Part shown: piece by piece, positions 43,672 through 55,294 of the stretch
Layout: each line of letters starts with the position of its first letter
Numbering within the stretch: the stretch's first letter is position 1
NCBI GenBank assembly: GCA_025786725.1
Contig: JAHLTZ010000003.1
Span: forward strand, 1-64,000
Length of the DNA stretch: 64,000 nucleotides
Source: Syncephalis fuscata
Taxonomy: Eukaryota > Zoopagomycota > Zoopagomycetes > Zoopagales > Piptocephalidaceae
Reading direction: 5' to 3'
The notes under the pieces: generated by a model
Seen by the model: only the letters and a program-made list of their open reading frames with translations
The model's database searches: none
What the model was told of the DNA's origin: nothing
Position numbers and translations under genes: made by a program

Positions 43672-45863
43672 ATGGAGTACAATCCGGTAGTTGTCGAGCA
43701 GATGATGTAAGTGTTCAAACACCAAAGACAGTCAAGTGTCTAGAACCAAAAGCTAATTATATATATCCACTTGCAGTCTGTGCTGCTCTTGCGGCACGTC
43801 GATCCCGCCCAATCCTGCGAATATGTGCGTTGACTGTATTCGCAATGAAGTCGACATTACTGAGGGCATTCCAAAACAAGTGACTATACAGTTCTGCCGT
43901 GATTGTGAACGCTACTTGCAACCACCAACCCACTGGATTAAAGCCGAGCTAGAGTCGCGTGAACTGTTAACACTATGTTTGAAAAAACTACGTGGTCTTA
44001 GCAAAGTACGCTTAATCGATGCTAGTTTCATTTGGACTGAACCTCACTCAAAACGTGTCAAGGTTAAACTGACCGTCCAGAAAGAAGTAAGTCATTTTTA
44101 CAGCACATTGGTTTTATTATTTATAATATACAATTAATATTATTACTATTACTGTTATCGGTATGGTGATTAGGTGTTTGCAGCAGCCATTCTTCAGCAG
44201 ATATTTGAAGTTGAATACATTGTCAGTTATCAACAGTGTGAAGATTGTACCAAAGTTGCTGCACAAAATACTTGGAAAGCAACAGTTCAAGTGCGTCAAA
44301 AGGTAAGTGCTATGTAATAAATATTAATTGATTATTGATTAATCAAATATAATGTTAATAGGTGCCCCACAAACGTACTTTCCTTTATCTGGAACAATTG
44401 ATTCTAAAGCACAGTGCTCATCGGGATACGGTTAATATTAAAGAGGCGAAAGATGGGCTTGATTTCTTTTATGCCCAACGAGGACACGCCATTAAGATGT
44501 GCGAGTTTCTAGGAGCCGTTGTACCAACTCGGTCAAAATCGAGCGAACAGCTTATCTCCACTGATATACACACAAGTACATCCAATTTCAAGTTCACCTA
44601 CTCTGTGGAAATTGCTCCTATTTGTAAGGATGATCTTATATGCTTACCGCTTAAGTTGGCTCGTTCATTGGGCAATATTAGGTAGGTGATACCATTCAAT
44701 GCATGTGTGGCTTGATAGAGTAAATTAATGCTGTGGTGCATTTAGCCAACTTGTATTATGTACCCGTGTAGGTACAGCACTTCAGCTTATTGATGCCAAT
44801 TCATTGCAAAGTCAGTATAATAATGAGGTATAGGTTTATTACACTAATGCTAATACAATTAATAGGCACTGAAGTAACAGGCCAAGTATTTTGGCGTACA
44901 CCATTCACAGCGTTGGCATCAGCCGGCGAAATGTGTGAATATTACGTTCATGATGTGGAATTACTTGGACCAACTCGTGGCAAGGTAACTATTATAATGG
45001 CCAAGCTTTTATTTATTTATTTATTGTTTATATGTTTATTTGTCTATTTATAGTATGCACTGGCAGATGTACAAGTGGCACGTACTAGCGATTTTGGTCG
45101 CAATGATACAGTATTTTTTGCTCGTTCTCATCTAGGCAATATTTTGAATCCAGGAGATCATGTACTTGGGTAGGTGTCTAATCAATAAAGTGTAGAAATA
45201 TAGTATTAATAAATAAAATATAGCTTCGACTTGACCCGCTCTAATTTCAATAATAGCGACTTTGACAGCCTAAATCGTAATAACTTGCCAGATGTCGTAA
45301 GTTAATCTAACGATAGATAGTAATGCTACTTTGCATTAACCGTCTACACTAACTGCTTTATAGATTCTTGTGAAGAAGACTTATCCTGCACGTCGTAAGA
45401 AGAACAAGTCACGTGGCTGGAAACTTAAAACTTTGTCTAAAGAAGAGGGTGAAATGCTTCCTCGTAAACAAGAACAAGATAAGATTGAGTAAGCTGTTAA
45501 TTAATGTGCTATTGCTCTATTATTCATTCATTTATGTAATTATAGGCAAGATTATGAGTTGTTCTTGCGTGATCTGGAGGAAGATCCAGAGATGCGTGCT
45601 ACCGTTAATCTGTATAAAGGTAAGTGCTTTATTATAGTGAGGATTCAAATAGTAACAAATCATTTCTATTCCCAGCACATGCCAAACGAACAAAGCAAAT
45701 CTACGCAGGCGAAGGAGCAATGGCGGATGATGAAGATGAAGAGCCAGAGCCAGACTTCCCTGAAATTGAACTACACGAACTACTTGAGGATCTTAACATC
45801 TCGGACGGTGAAGCTCTTGATAAAGCTGACCATGACAGTGACACCGATATGGCCATGGACTAG
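43672..45863 (+). CDS. NMD3: NMD3, nuclear export adaptor of the 60S ribosomal subunit
   Basis: Eleven exons encode about 517 residues. The zinc-binding N-terminus reads CCSCGTSIPPNPANMCVDCI, EVDITEGIPKQVTIQFCRDC and ERYLQPPTHWIKAELESREL, the Nmd3 CxxC pattern. A further CxxC (YQQCEDCTK) lies in exon 3. Conserved middle: FLYLEQLILKH, LDFFYAQRGHAIKMCEFLGA, SVEIAPICKDDLICLP. The C-terminus is acidic (DDEDEEPEPDFPEIELHELL) with an EIELHELLEDLNI stretch that fits the Crm1-type nuclear export signal. Known role: binds late 60S particles and recruits Crm1 for export. Every intron keeps the frame, though the donor of one (GTCAGT, about 44811) is unusual. Confidence 0.96.
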
Positions 45864-46380
45864 ATAGGATTTTTACTGTATTTCGATTAATAGATCGTTC
45901 TTGAAATTAGTTTATTTGTGCATTGTTGTGTTTAAAGTAACGTTAAACGTTCATAGAAGCCAGTTTTAATTTTTTTTGAAAGTCATCTAATTAACAACGA
46001 CTTATAAAGCTAAATGATATTGCAATAGTATTAATTGAATAGCATAATTGTTTACAAATATAAAGCATTATATAGTTTCCCTATTTTTTATTATTCTAGT
46101 TGTATCAACTAATAATGCAGCTAATTATAAACATAAATATTTATTAAACTGGTGCCATTAATTGTATTCTAATATAGGTGACCATGTTATAGTAGCGTGT
46201 GTAAGTGCAGCAAGACATTTGTTTCGCTGGAGTCAGCTTAGATTGAAATTAAAAATTGTTGTATTTGCTGCGATCTTTCTAGCAAACAATCATTGATCCT
46301 TTTCTCTCAAACACTTGCTGATTATAGTGCAAGGCTCTTACATTTATTCTATCTTTTTTCTTTGACTTTAGTTTTAGTCG
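45864..46380. other. Intergenic between NMD3 and NDUFS7
   Basis: A/T-rich 3' flank of NMD3, then the NDUFS7 promoter. A pyrimidine-rich stretch (about 46345-46380) precedes the start codon. No other signal is seen. Confidence 0.6.
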
Positions 46381-47189
46381 ATGATGAATTTACAATCGCG
46401 TCGAATTTCAACGGGTAAGTACTGATCTACACGATAGATGTCTAATTGATTCCATTCGACAATACTAATCTATTTAACCGTGACCATCTATTGTAGCGCT
46501 GTATCCAGCCGTTGCACGCGGTTTATATGGCGCACACGCTGCACCAGCTATGCTAGCCAATCAATCGATGCAAAACAGACGTCGTTCTATGGCGACAGAT
46601 ACGTCAAGCAGCTCGGTGATGCGACACTCTGGATCTACTCAAGTACTGGACCCAAGTAAAAACGATAATGCTGCCGGTAAGCTAGAAGAAACACAATGGA
46701 TAGTTAGAATACTTATTTTTATTAAATAGAGTACGCGTTAACCAGTGTGGACAAATTGCTTAACTGGGCCCGTACGGCTCTTTCTGGCCCATGACGTTTG
46801 GATTGGCTTGCTGTGCCGTCGAAATGATGCATATGGCCGCATCTCGCTATGACCAGGATCGCATCGGTATTGTATTCCGTGCATCGCCTCGCCAGTCCGA
46901 TTGTATGATTGTAGCCGGTACACTAACTAACAAGATGGCTCCCTCGCTACGTAAAGTGTACGATCAAATGCCCGAGCCACGCTGGGTCATATCGATGGGC
47001 TCATGTGCCAATGGTGGCGGTTACTACCACTACTCCTATGCTGTAGTGCGTGGCTGTGACCGTATCGTGCCAGTTGATGTTTACGTGCCCGGCTGTCCAC
47101 CCACAACTGAAGCACTTATGTACGGCGTATTGCAACTGCAGCGAAAGATGTTCCGCAGTCGCAATGTTAAGATGTGGTACCGCAAGTAA
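46381..47189 (+). CDS. NDUFS7 (20-kDa/PSST) subunit of mitochondrial complex I, with one apparent base missing
   Basis: Three exons (46381-46414, 46497-46676, 46730-47189) encode about 219 residues. The N-terminus is a mitochondrial presequence ([10 protein letters not shown]..., then NRRRSMATD). The core reads [15 protein letters not shown], then [60 protein letters not shown] and [20 protein letters not shown]. The Cys-Cys, Cys and CP ligands of cluster N2 are all present. Known role: carries the terminal Fe-S cluster that passes electrons to ubiquinone. Between NWART and SFWPMTFG one base is missing: ACGGCTC at about 46775-46779 should be ACGGGCTC. Read literally, the frame stops at a TGA at about 46791. 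The intact conservation on both sides suggests an assembly error or a very recent mutation. Confidence 0.93.
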
Positions 47190-47325
47190 TAGTAGTAATA
47201 GTTAATTACCGAAAGAATAGGCGAATAAAGAGATTGAATGCGTTTTTATCATTAATAATGCTTAGTTGTCTGAAATGGAGTAAACTACATGTATTTATTT
47301 ATATAGAAAGCAATTGCCATATTAA

Positions 47326-50300
47326 TTAATCACTCTGTGCTACAGCATCATAATCGGCCGTTACCGTATATTCGGTTACATAATTGATTGGAAATTGGCC
47401 AGTCTGTCCATCTAACGTGCCTATAATAATAATAATAATAGTAATAAAATTATTACGCTTTATGATTATATTATTTGTAATTACTTACCTTCCCACCAGC
47501 CTTCGGCACAATTACGATTGGTAACCTCAATGACGGCACCGGCATACATGGACAATTCGACATCGGTACGTGCTTGGTAATCATAGAGAGCTTGTACTAA
47601 ATAATAGCCAGTTAGATGATTACATTAATGCTATTAGAGTCTAGAAGGTTACCATATTCTGGTTGCAACACGGCATCTGGATCCAATTGAACATAAGATG
47701 CCGGTACTATTCCTTCTTGTCCATTAAGCTCGACCTATTAACATTTAGTTGTAGAAATAAACAATTTGCTATCAATATAGCTTACTCGAACCCATCCAGT
47801 TCCCACTAATGTTATATAATGTATCCAATTATGAGTATTATGATTAGTGTTATTGCTAATGACTTACTATCTGGTTCGATGACTGTAACAATACCACCGG
47901 CGTTAACACTCAGTTCTTGTTCTGTATTGGCATCATAGTCATAGAGTACAGTAGCAATTGCTGGATAATTATGTATTGCTTGTAGATAATGGATTTACAG
48001 CAGCATCATTAGCCGTGAATCTATATTAAGGTCAATGATGAATAAAGTAGCTACTAGCTAATATCAATATTTACCAATGGTCGGTTTAGCAAGTCGTTCT
48101 AAATGACCACCAGGCCTTTTGGTACAATCAGGATAGACTTTCATTTCACACTTAGTATGACAGTTATAGCCACAATCTAGTTTTATTTTAGATTTGGTGT
48201 TAGTAATTATTAATACGTATTAATATATCGGTACCTTTACAACTGTAGCCTTGTTTGGATATACCCCAAATGGTAGCAGCACAATAATCGCATGCAGTTG
48301 GTATTGTAAATGATGCTGGTTTAAATTCATGAGCTACCAAATCATCGGGCAAAGCTATGTATTAAATAGTAAGTGATCATATATGTATTTATATGGCAAG
48401 CTTTAATATTACTTACCACCACCAATGGCATGAAGAATAACACATCGCTCACAGTCTACGATGGATCGAGATGTTTTTAATAAAGTAATCAGTCTCACAG
48501 CATCCAGCATTGTCTAATATTGATTAGATTAATACAATATATGATCGTGTTACCTACTTCATTAACTTCATCAGCAAGTTCAGGATGACCAGAGGATTCA
48601 CGGTGAAGTTCATCGAGCTGTCCTTGTAGTACCGTAACATCCTGTTCTTTGCTTTTAATTTCCGCATTTAATGTATCCAATTTCTTTTGTATTTTGATAC
48701 AATGGTTAATCAAAAATGTCTTGCCGATTTGATCCTTGATAAGCTCTCCCTAATAATAGCACGTTAGATTTACATCTGTTTCTTTTATTTCTTTTATCTA
48801 CCGTATCATTGGGATCATTTGCTTCAAATGGAAAGTCTTCTGGTTCTACAGTGCTATGCTCATCCTTGTTTGGAGATTGTGTATGATTGGTATGCCGTGA
48901 TACATCAAGTTGCGGATCCATATCATCTACAGCTTGTAAGGCTGCAGTAACATGGGCTGTTGCGCTGACTAGTGTTGCATCTTCCAATGAGAGACATATA
49001 CGCCATAGATCGTGCAGTCCAGTAGATCGGCTGACATATAATGCTTGCATAGCCTATCCAATAGTATATCTATGTTAAATTTACAAGTTTAATAAGTAAT
49101 ATTACCAACCGTAAGTAATGCCGGTAAATCCTCGGTATAATACTTTGTTTTGTGGTCATTGGCCACATGAATACTTAAGATATATAAATTCTACTCATCA
49201 ATAATAACAATAATACTAATATTAATAGACAAAATTAAACAAATATAATTACTTGCTCTTAAATTATTGGCATCAGCGAGATCTTGCTCATATTGACGTT
49301 GTGCCTAATTACATTAATTAATATCGATTTAATTACTTGTTCTAAAAGCTATTTACCCGTTCACGTGTCTTTTCATCCACTGTACGTTCCAATTTTTGTT
49401 TGGCTGCCTCAACTTCTGCTACACGTTCCATATAGCGTGCTTTTGCCTAAATAACAATAAATAAATAAATAGAAATAAGGGTCAACTTACCTTTTCTCTT
49501 TCGCTATAAATTCGATCACGTTCCAATTCTAATTTCTGAGCAAATTGCATATGCTAAATACAGCTATATAAATATATATTAATCTAGCCATAAAATCAGC
49601 TCACCCGTGCTCTCGCCTCGTCTTTACGTAGTGCTAACGATCGCAATGACTCCGCAACATTCGTAACAAGTGTGTCGGAAAAGTCATATCGTGTACGTGC
49701 CGCTACTTCTATTCCATCAAGCATGCTATTGAATGCATGATAAAGTGTGCTAATCATCATGTTATCAATGTTATTAATATTGTTATGTACTATTAACCTA
49801 ATCTGTTACTCACTTTCCCTTTGTCGTTGATACAAAATCATTACTTTTACTCGACATTTCCCCTGACGATGGATCGGTGAGGTCATTGTGATTTTTTGTA
49901 TCGCCGTCTATTACATCGTCTGTTGTAATATGTAGACCCCACACTGTTGGATCGATCTTTTTCTCCATCCGCGACCGGTATTTTGTGGCCAAGGTCTCCA
50001 TCTTGTGGGCATAGTCCCGTTCAATCTGCGCCCGCTCCTTGATCATATCTCGCGTTTCATTGAAGAAAACATTGCCGTTAAGCAGTAATTGGTTAACATT
50101 GGTCAATTGGCCCTGTACACGAATAGCATCCAATATATCAGTGGTATGTTGTTGTTTTTGCTGCTGCTGTGGTGTAGTAATGGGCATGGAGGACGACAGT
50201 TGCTGGGCCGCGGTCAACACCAGGTCAGAAAAGTCGCTGAATGCAGCCACAGTAGGCCCTAAGAGTGGAGAAAGAAGCGGGGATTGGAATGGAGAGAGAT

Positions 50301-50547
50301 AGGGAGATGCAGGCTGCTGCGGCGACGGCAATGACGACAATGACAATGGCGGTGGCTTTACTTTTGCTTCGGCTATCATTGCATCTTTTTGTTTATCTGA
50401 AAAAGCCACTTCATAGCCGTTGTTGTTACCATTGTCGTCGTTATCACTGCACGCTATAGCGTCAACTTCTGCTATAGGTGGAACCAACGCTGTTTCGGTT
50501 GTTTGTCCACTTGGCCAAAGATTGGCAAGCTGCGTCAAAAATGCCAT
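47326..50547 (-). CDS. Bzz1-type F-BAR / C1 / double SH3 protein
   Basis: A multi-exon gene encoding roughly 800 residues. The domain order is an F-BAR region (NETRDMIKERAQIERDYAHK, then coiled-coil EREKAKARYMERVAEVEAA and NDHKTKYYTEDLPALL), then a second coiled coil (KKLDTLNAEIKSKEQDV). A C1-type zinc finger follows (HEFKPASFTIPTACDYC, WGISKQGYSC, CGYNCHTKC). Two SH3 domains end the protein: ATVLYDYDANTEQELSV with GIVPASYVQL, and VQALYDYQARTDVELSM with GQFPINYVTEY. This is the layout of fungal Bzz1, which binds Las17/WASP and promotes actin assembly at endocytic sites. Unusual is a 130-150 residue low-complexity insertion (Ser/Pro/Gln-rich) between MAFLTQLANLW and the F-BAR start. One intron (49256-49191) has a GC donor. 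Some exon edges are not fixed. Confidence 0.9.
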
Positions 50548-51742
50548 AGCAGCCTTTACGGCACAACAACAGAAATAATAACAATAGTGTTCTGTGCCAG
50601 CGCACTAGGGAAAGTAATAACAAGCAGTGTAGTTGCGTACCTTGAGCTCTTGACTTGGGATGGCACTAACCGTCATTCAGCAGTTAAGATAATACTAAAC
50701 AAGTAAACGAAAAAAAAGTATTTGTAATTGCACAGTATCAAGCCAAATAGAATGTAAATAAGTGTAGGAAAGTTGTAATTCCGCTTGTCCAACGATGAAC
50801 AACAACTTTGTACATGTGATCACATGACCGACTATTGAAGTCATGTCTAGATATTCAGTGTACAAATTGTGTTAATTATATCAGTTGCATATGAAATGAA
50901 TGTCTGTTATTGTGCTTTATAGAAAAGACGTAGTTCAGAGTAGATGTGTTCACAAGTATTTTATTTAGCATTCAATAAACACTGTTGCTTATACACCGAA
51001 TCTAATGCATAGCGATTTAATTGTCAATTATAATATCATGTTCTATGATAATGACATTTGTTTATGCCTTGATATCCATTCATTGTTTTACTGATGACAT
51101 TGTTTTATAATTATATTTGCTTTTATGCAATTAATCTTTATTCTTTCTTTTATTCCACCATTTGAACAGTTCGCTCGTTTGTATTTCAATTTGTTCATAG
51201 TCTTTTTATGTACAATGCCCTTTGATTTATGGCTTGTATTGTCGTATTGTGTATATCATCTTATTTATTAATTAAACAATAGTACATAGTATACACATAT
51301 ATATTAGTGCAACAACACTAGTACAATCAAATAGAACAATTAAATAAATAATTATTGGTATTATTGCTAAAATAGCTAACGTGATTGTAATTGTGGTGAA
51401 TGTAATTCATTGTAATATGTTAATATTTGATTAATATTTTTATACATGGTTAACAACAACAATGATCAGCCTCAAATGTTTCAATGAAATCAAATAGCAT
51501 GTTACATTATTTATTTAAATCAATTTATTAACAACACTTAATAGGAAACAATATAATTATGTTGTGCATAACGACGGCATAATTTCAATTGGAACGAATT
51601 TTGCTTTGGGGACTTAAAATAAGAGCGCAAAGTAATCATTAATCAATGATGCAACGAAATACAGCATATTATAATATTATTAAAGCAAATATAAATGTTT
51701 AAAGCAATTTATTATTTCTATCGTGAACAATAAATTTTTGGC
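50548..51742. other. Intergenic with an R2 repeat
   Basis: Promoter side of the Bzz1-type gene and 3' flank of the subtilase-like gene. The part 51250-51636 belongs to the R2 family. No coding signal. Confidence 0.55.
51250..51636 (+). mobile_element. R2 family element, partial copy
   Basis: Matches 7985-8188 closely: CAGCCTCAAATGTTTCAATG, CATGTTACATTATTTATTTA, ATTTATTAACAACACTTAAT, AATTGGAACGAATTTTGCTT. It ends in AGAGCGCAAAGTAATC, the R2 terminal motif. The left part matches 43262-43400. Confidence 0.65.
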
Positions 51743-53386
51743 TTAGTGTTGCATCGAGTGTAGTTGTTTATTGATAGACTCTGAGATTCGTTGATCAATA
51801 CCAGCCAGGCCCATATAAGGAATACGCAAGATAGGATGTGAAGGCATATTTGGTCCTGAAACTGGAGTGAAGACAATATAGCCAGAATAAAATGAATCCA
51901 AGTGTGTATCAAGTCCGGATGGCTCAGCAATAGACACTTGCACAATAGCATTTCCATGTTTTTTAATAGTGATCGTGCTGGGTCTTATGTTTACTAGAGA
52001 ATATTTAGGGATATATCTAGCAGGGGAATATGGAGTTCCACCAATATCATATTGCTTAATTGACATTGAAGTCTCGAAAGTAATATGAAATTGCATATCA
52101 AAATTGCCATTGTTTAAAATATTAACTGCTTTTGCTTGTGGACTTCCCGGGCTGGGCTTTCTAGCTTGGTTATCTCCCAAAAAGATTGCCGTAGTGTCTA
52201 AAGTACATTTGTTATGGATTGCATTGTATAGGTTGGCAAATCCAGCACCCTGAAAAACAACGGATTCCTTAGCCTGGCTGTAATTGATCAGCGTGGCAGT
52301 TGAGGTGAAAATTGATTTTAAATATTCTACTGACGAACGATGGGCCTGTTTAGCTTTAATCAACTGTGCCATCATACCGGCAAAATAAGCAGCGGCTATA
52401 GACGGATCTGAGGATTTTACATAAAGATTTCCTGAGTTGATTTTAGGTACCGGTACATTAATGCCTGGTGCAACGATATCGGCACTTTGTCCCACCCATT
52501 GTCTATAAGGTCTGCGGAGTATCTTTTCAGCTGAAATGGCACCATTTGATAGAACTTCGGCAGAGCCTACAGTAATAATAGGTATATCGATAGGTAGCTT
52601 GTAGTCTGATCTTAAAGTTGTAACAAACGATTTATCCATTCTGGGCCAAATAGCATCCCAAATGTCCATGATACTTGACTGGCCTACAGGTGAAATAAGC
52701 GTTATACCAGATGAAGCAAGGCGAACAAGATTAATAAGAAGCTTTCCATTGAATTCTGGTTGAGGCTGAATATCTAAAGGCAGCACAACTATATCAACAC
52801 CGTCATTATACGCTCTGTCTAAAGCATTTGCAACAACGCTGGCAGTTGTATGTCCACGACATCCTTTTACGCGGTAAGACATAATCCTTGCATGGGGAGC
52901 AACGCCTTTAAATAGAGCTGCGTCGCTAGCAATGAGACCTGCTAACATTGTGCCTCGGCCATGGCAGTCACCAGTAGTGGAACCGGGGGTTGGCGTATTG
53001 GTTCCGTCAAAGTTATCTCCAACCAAGTCGACTTGAACAGCCTTAATTCTTGATGATGCTAATGCTTCATGTTGTATATCAACACCGCTATCAAGGATAG
53101 CTATACGATAGCTTTGAGTGCTTATTTTTTCGCCATGTGCATAGGCTACACCAGTAATTTCATGAATTTTATTAATTCCAGGTTGGAATGATAAGTGGCC
53201 ATTGTCACGTCTTTCTCGGTGGACAGTTTGAGCCTCTAATTGCTCTTTTTTATAATTGTAAAATGATGAAATTGTGTCATTTGAAAACAAGGCTGTTTGC
53301 TCCAAAGATTGAGCGCTAATGCTTTTTGCTGCTGTATAATGCGCAAGCAATAGGACAATAGCTACCGTGACTCTAGAAAATGCCAT
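51743..53386 (-). CDS. Secreted subtilase-like protein lacking the catalytic His (pseudoprotease)
   Basis: A single exon encodes 547 residues. A signal peptide (about 1-20) and a short pro-region end at a dibasic site (RERR, 57-60). The S8 fold follows: the Asp motif IAILDSGVDIQHEAL (D99), VGDNFDGTNTPTPG, then the His motif as DCHGRGTMLAG, where the catalytic His is Arg144. FKGVAPHARIMSYRVKGC follows. The oxyanion-hole region reads SPVGQSS, so Gln236 stands for Asn. The Ser motif is SSDPSIAAAYFAG: Ser329 is kept but the GTS and the Pro are not. The C-terminal half resembles the Fn3-like domain of Vpr/C5a-peptidase-type subtilases. The whole ORF is open, so it is a retained protein rather than a decayed gene. 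It is probably a binding or inhibitor-like protein, or has unusual chemistry. Confidence 0.88.
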   Translation of the reverse strand: MAFSRVTVAIVLLLAHYTAAKSISAQSLEQTALFSNDTISSFYNYKKEQLEAQTVHRERRDNGHLSFQPGINKIHEITGVAYAHGEKISTQSYRIAILDSGVDIQHEALASSRIKAVQVDLVGDNFDGTNTPTPGSTTGDCHGRGTMLAGLIASDAALFKGVAPHARIMSYRVKGCRGHTTASVVANALDRAYNDGVDIVVLPLDIQPQPEFNGKLLINLVRLASSGITLISPVGQSSIMDIWDAIWPRMDKSFVTTLRSDYKLPIDIPIITVGSAEVLSNGAISAEKILRRPYRQWVGQSADIVAPGINVPVPKINSGNLYVKSSDPSIAAAYFAGMMAQLIKAKQAHRSSVEYLKSIFTSTATLINYSQAKESVVFQGAGFANLYNAIHNKCTLDTTAIFLGDNQARKPSPGSPQAKAVNILNNGNFDMQFHITFETSMSIKQYDIGGTPYSPARYIPKYSLVNIRPSTITIKKHGNAIVQVSIAEPSGLDTHLDSFYSGYIVFTPVSGPNMPSHPILRIPYMGLAGIDQRISESINKQLHSMQH

Positions 53387-55294
53387 AGCTGCGATAGATT
53401 CGTAAAAAGCTATAAAAATGTATCGTTAAGAGTGTGGTGTTATAAGTGTATTTGCTAGAAGGAGGCAACTGAATACAGTATCAATATAGCTGTCTTTTTA
53501 TTCAAAAAATGATGACAGTAGCTTTGAAGGTTTACCCCGCTCGAATTGACTAACGTAAATTTTTCTTCTACGGCTGACTTATGAAAGTAAGTCCGAAAAA
53601 ACCTAAAAATGACTTGTTTTGATATTCTAAAAATGTTTTTATTTATTGATAAACCGGAATTGTAATGAGTGGTTTTGTTGCTTATTTATTTGTATTGTGT
53701 TGTTATACTGATAATAAACATGCTTTAGCGATTAAAGTAAAAAAGTCTGTATTTAATGTATATATCAGTAAATAAAATATCGTGTAATGGAATTAAAGCA
53801 AAAGTCGTGATAATAGTTTAGTTTGGACCATTAGTGGCATTTGCATCGTGATAGCAAAACTATAACTATTATTTGATTCGGAGCTATTAAGAATTGTATC
53901 GCACATGGAATACTACCAGATTTAGCTATTATCTTTTCTATAGAATTAGGATTGCCAAAGTGGATGATCGATTGTGCAAAAACACTGATAGTCGGAGAAT
54001 AAATAAATTTATACATAGCAGTGCAACCATTCCTATTGACCAATTTGGTAGTTTAAACAAATTGCACTCGTGTGACTTTTTTGATTGCCGAGTAAATATT
54101 TGCAAAGAGGGACAATTACGGGTTCGGCTAAACTGAAATATGAGCCAGGAAATGCCGATCTATCTACTATTGAATCTAGAGTATTTGATGGGCGACTCTA
54201 CATAGCTAGATATTTAAACAATGTACTGGGTGATAAATAACACTACAGGGTATGTTTATCTAATTAATAAGGTTGCCAAAACAATGTGATCAGCAGTATA
54301 AATCATTAATGCATATTGTAATGTTTTCTTTTAAACGCTGAATAGTTGCATCATACGATAGTGCAATTACTAATAGAAAAGTTTTATTTGATAATCGCAC
54401 TGAGCTATAATAATAGTGTGAGCTATTATATTGTAAATAATACTATCGCAATTACCAAGTCACTTTTCTTTTATTTCTTTCCTTTCATGCCATACACATG
54501 TTTTATTTCTTATTTATAATGAATAATTGCCTATAAATAGTAATACAAGCGCATTTCTTTTTAATAATAATAATACATAGCTGGTCAATAAATAATAACG
54601 TACCACAAAAACACTACAAGCAAACAAATAAAGTGCGTGGATACCTTTTACAAAGTTATAGTGTGCATAATAACAATATGAGTGGAACAAAGTGCTGTTT
54701 ATAGTAAATACAGCTAGTAATAACAATAGCTTTTATTAATGATATGTAATCAATAAACAATATACTGGCATGGAATATACGATAGAATGGCATCATTGTG
54801 GCAAATAGAATAGATGGTATGAATACAATGCTTATATAGCATCGTTTAATGGCTATACTGTTAGTGTTTACTAAGCTTAGCTTCTTTGTAAACAGCTGTA
54901 TTATTTGAATTAAAGTATAGTAATATGAATATAAACAACAATGTTAACATCTTGCCTTTCAATCTATATTACATGACAGGCATAAAATAGTAGTTAATCA
55001 AAAGCAAATAAATTGAAACAAAAAAGCAAAAGTTTATTATATGAAAATTCTAGTCACATAAAGCAAGAGGTTAACATTGGTTGTCAGTGCTATTAACAAG
55101 TAATTGATCAAAAAAATACTAATTTATTTAATAATGAGTGTAAAAAAGATAAATAAAAAATAAAAGTAAATCCGCCCCGAAAATAAGCCACTATTTATTC
55201 CTGTTCCAACGACCAATTCGTCGTATTTCTTGACGTATAGGTTTGATTACAACGCCAAACAGCTAGAATCAACACGATTATTACTGCTGTCAGT
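53387..55294. other. Intergenic; no gene recognised
   Basis: 1.9 kb of A/T-rich sequence between the divergent subtilase-like gene and MTR3. A plus-strand ORF at 53894-54136 has no recognisable domain. No repeat family was recognised here. Confidence 0.55.

Noticed and set aside
53894-54136. 80-codon ORF, plus strand
   Set aside because: No domain; isolated in A/T-rich sequence.
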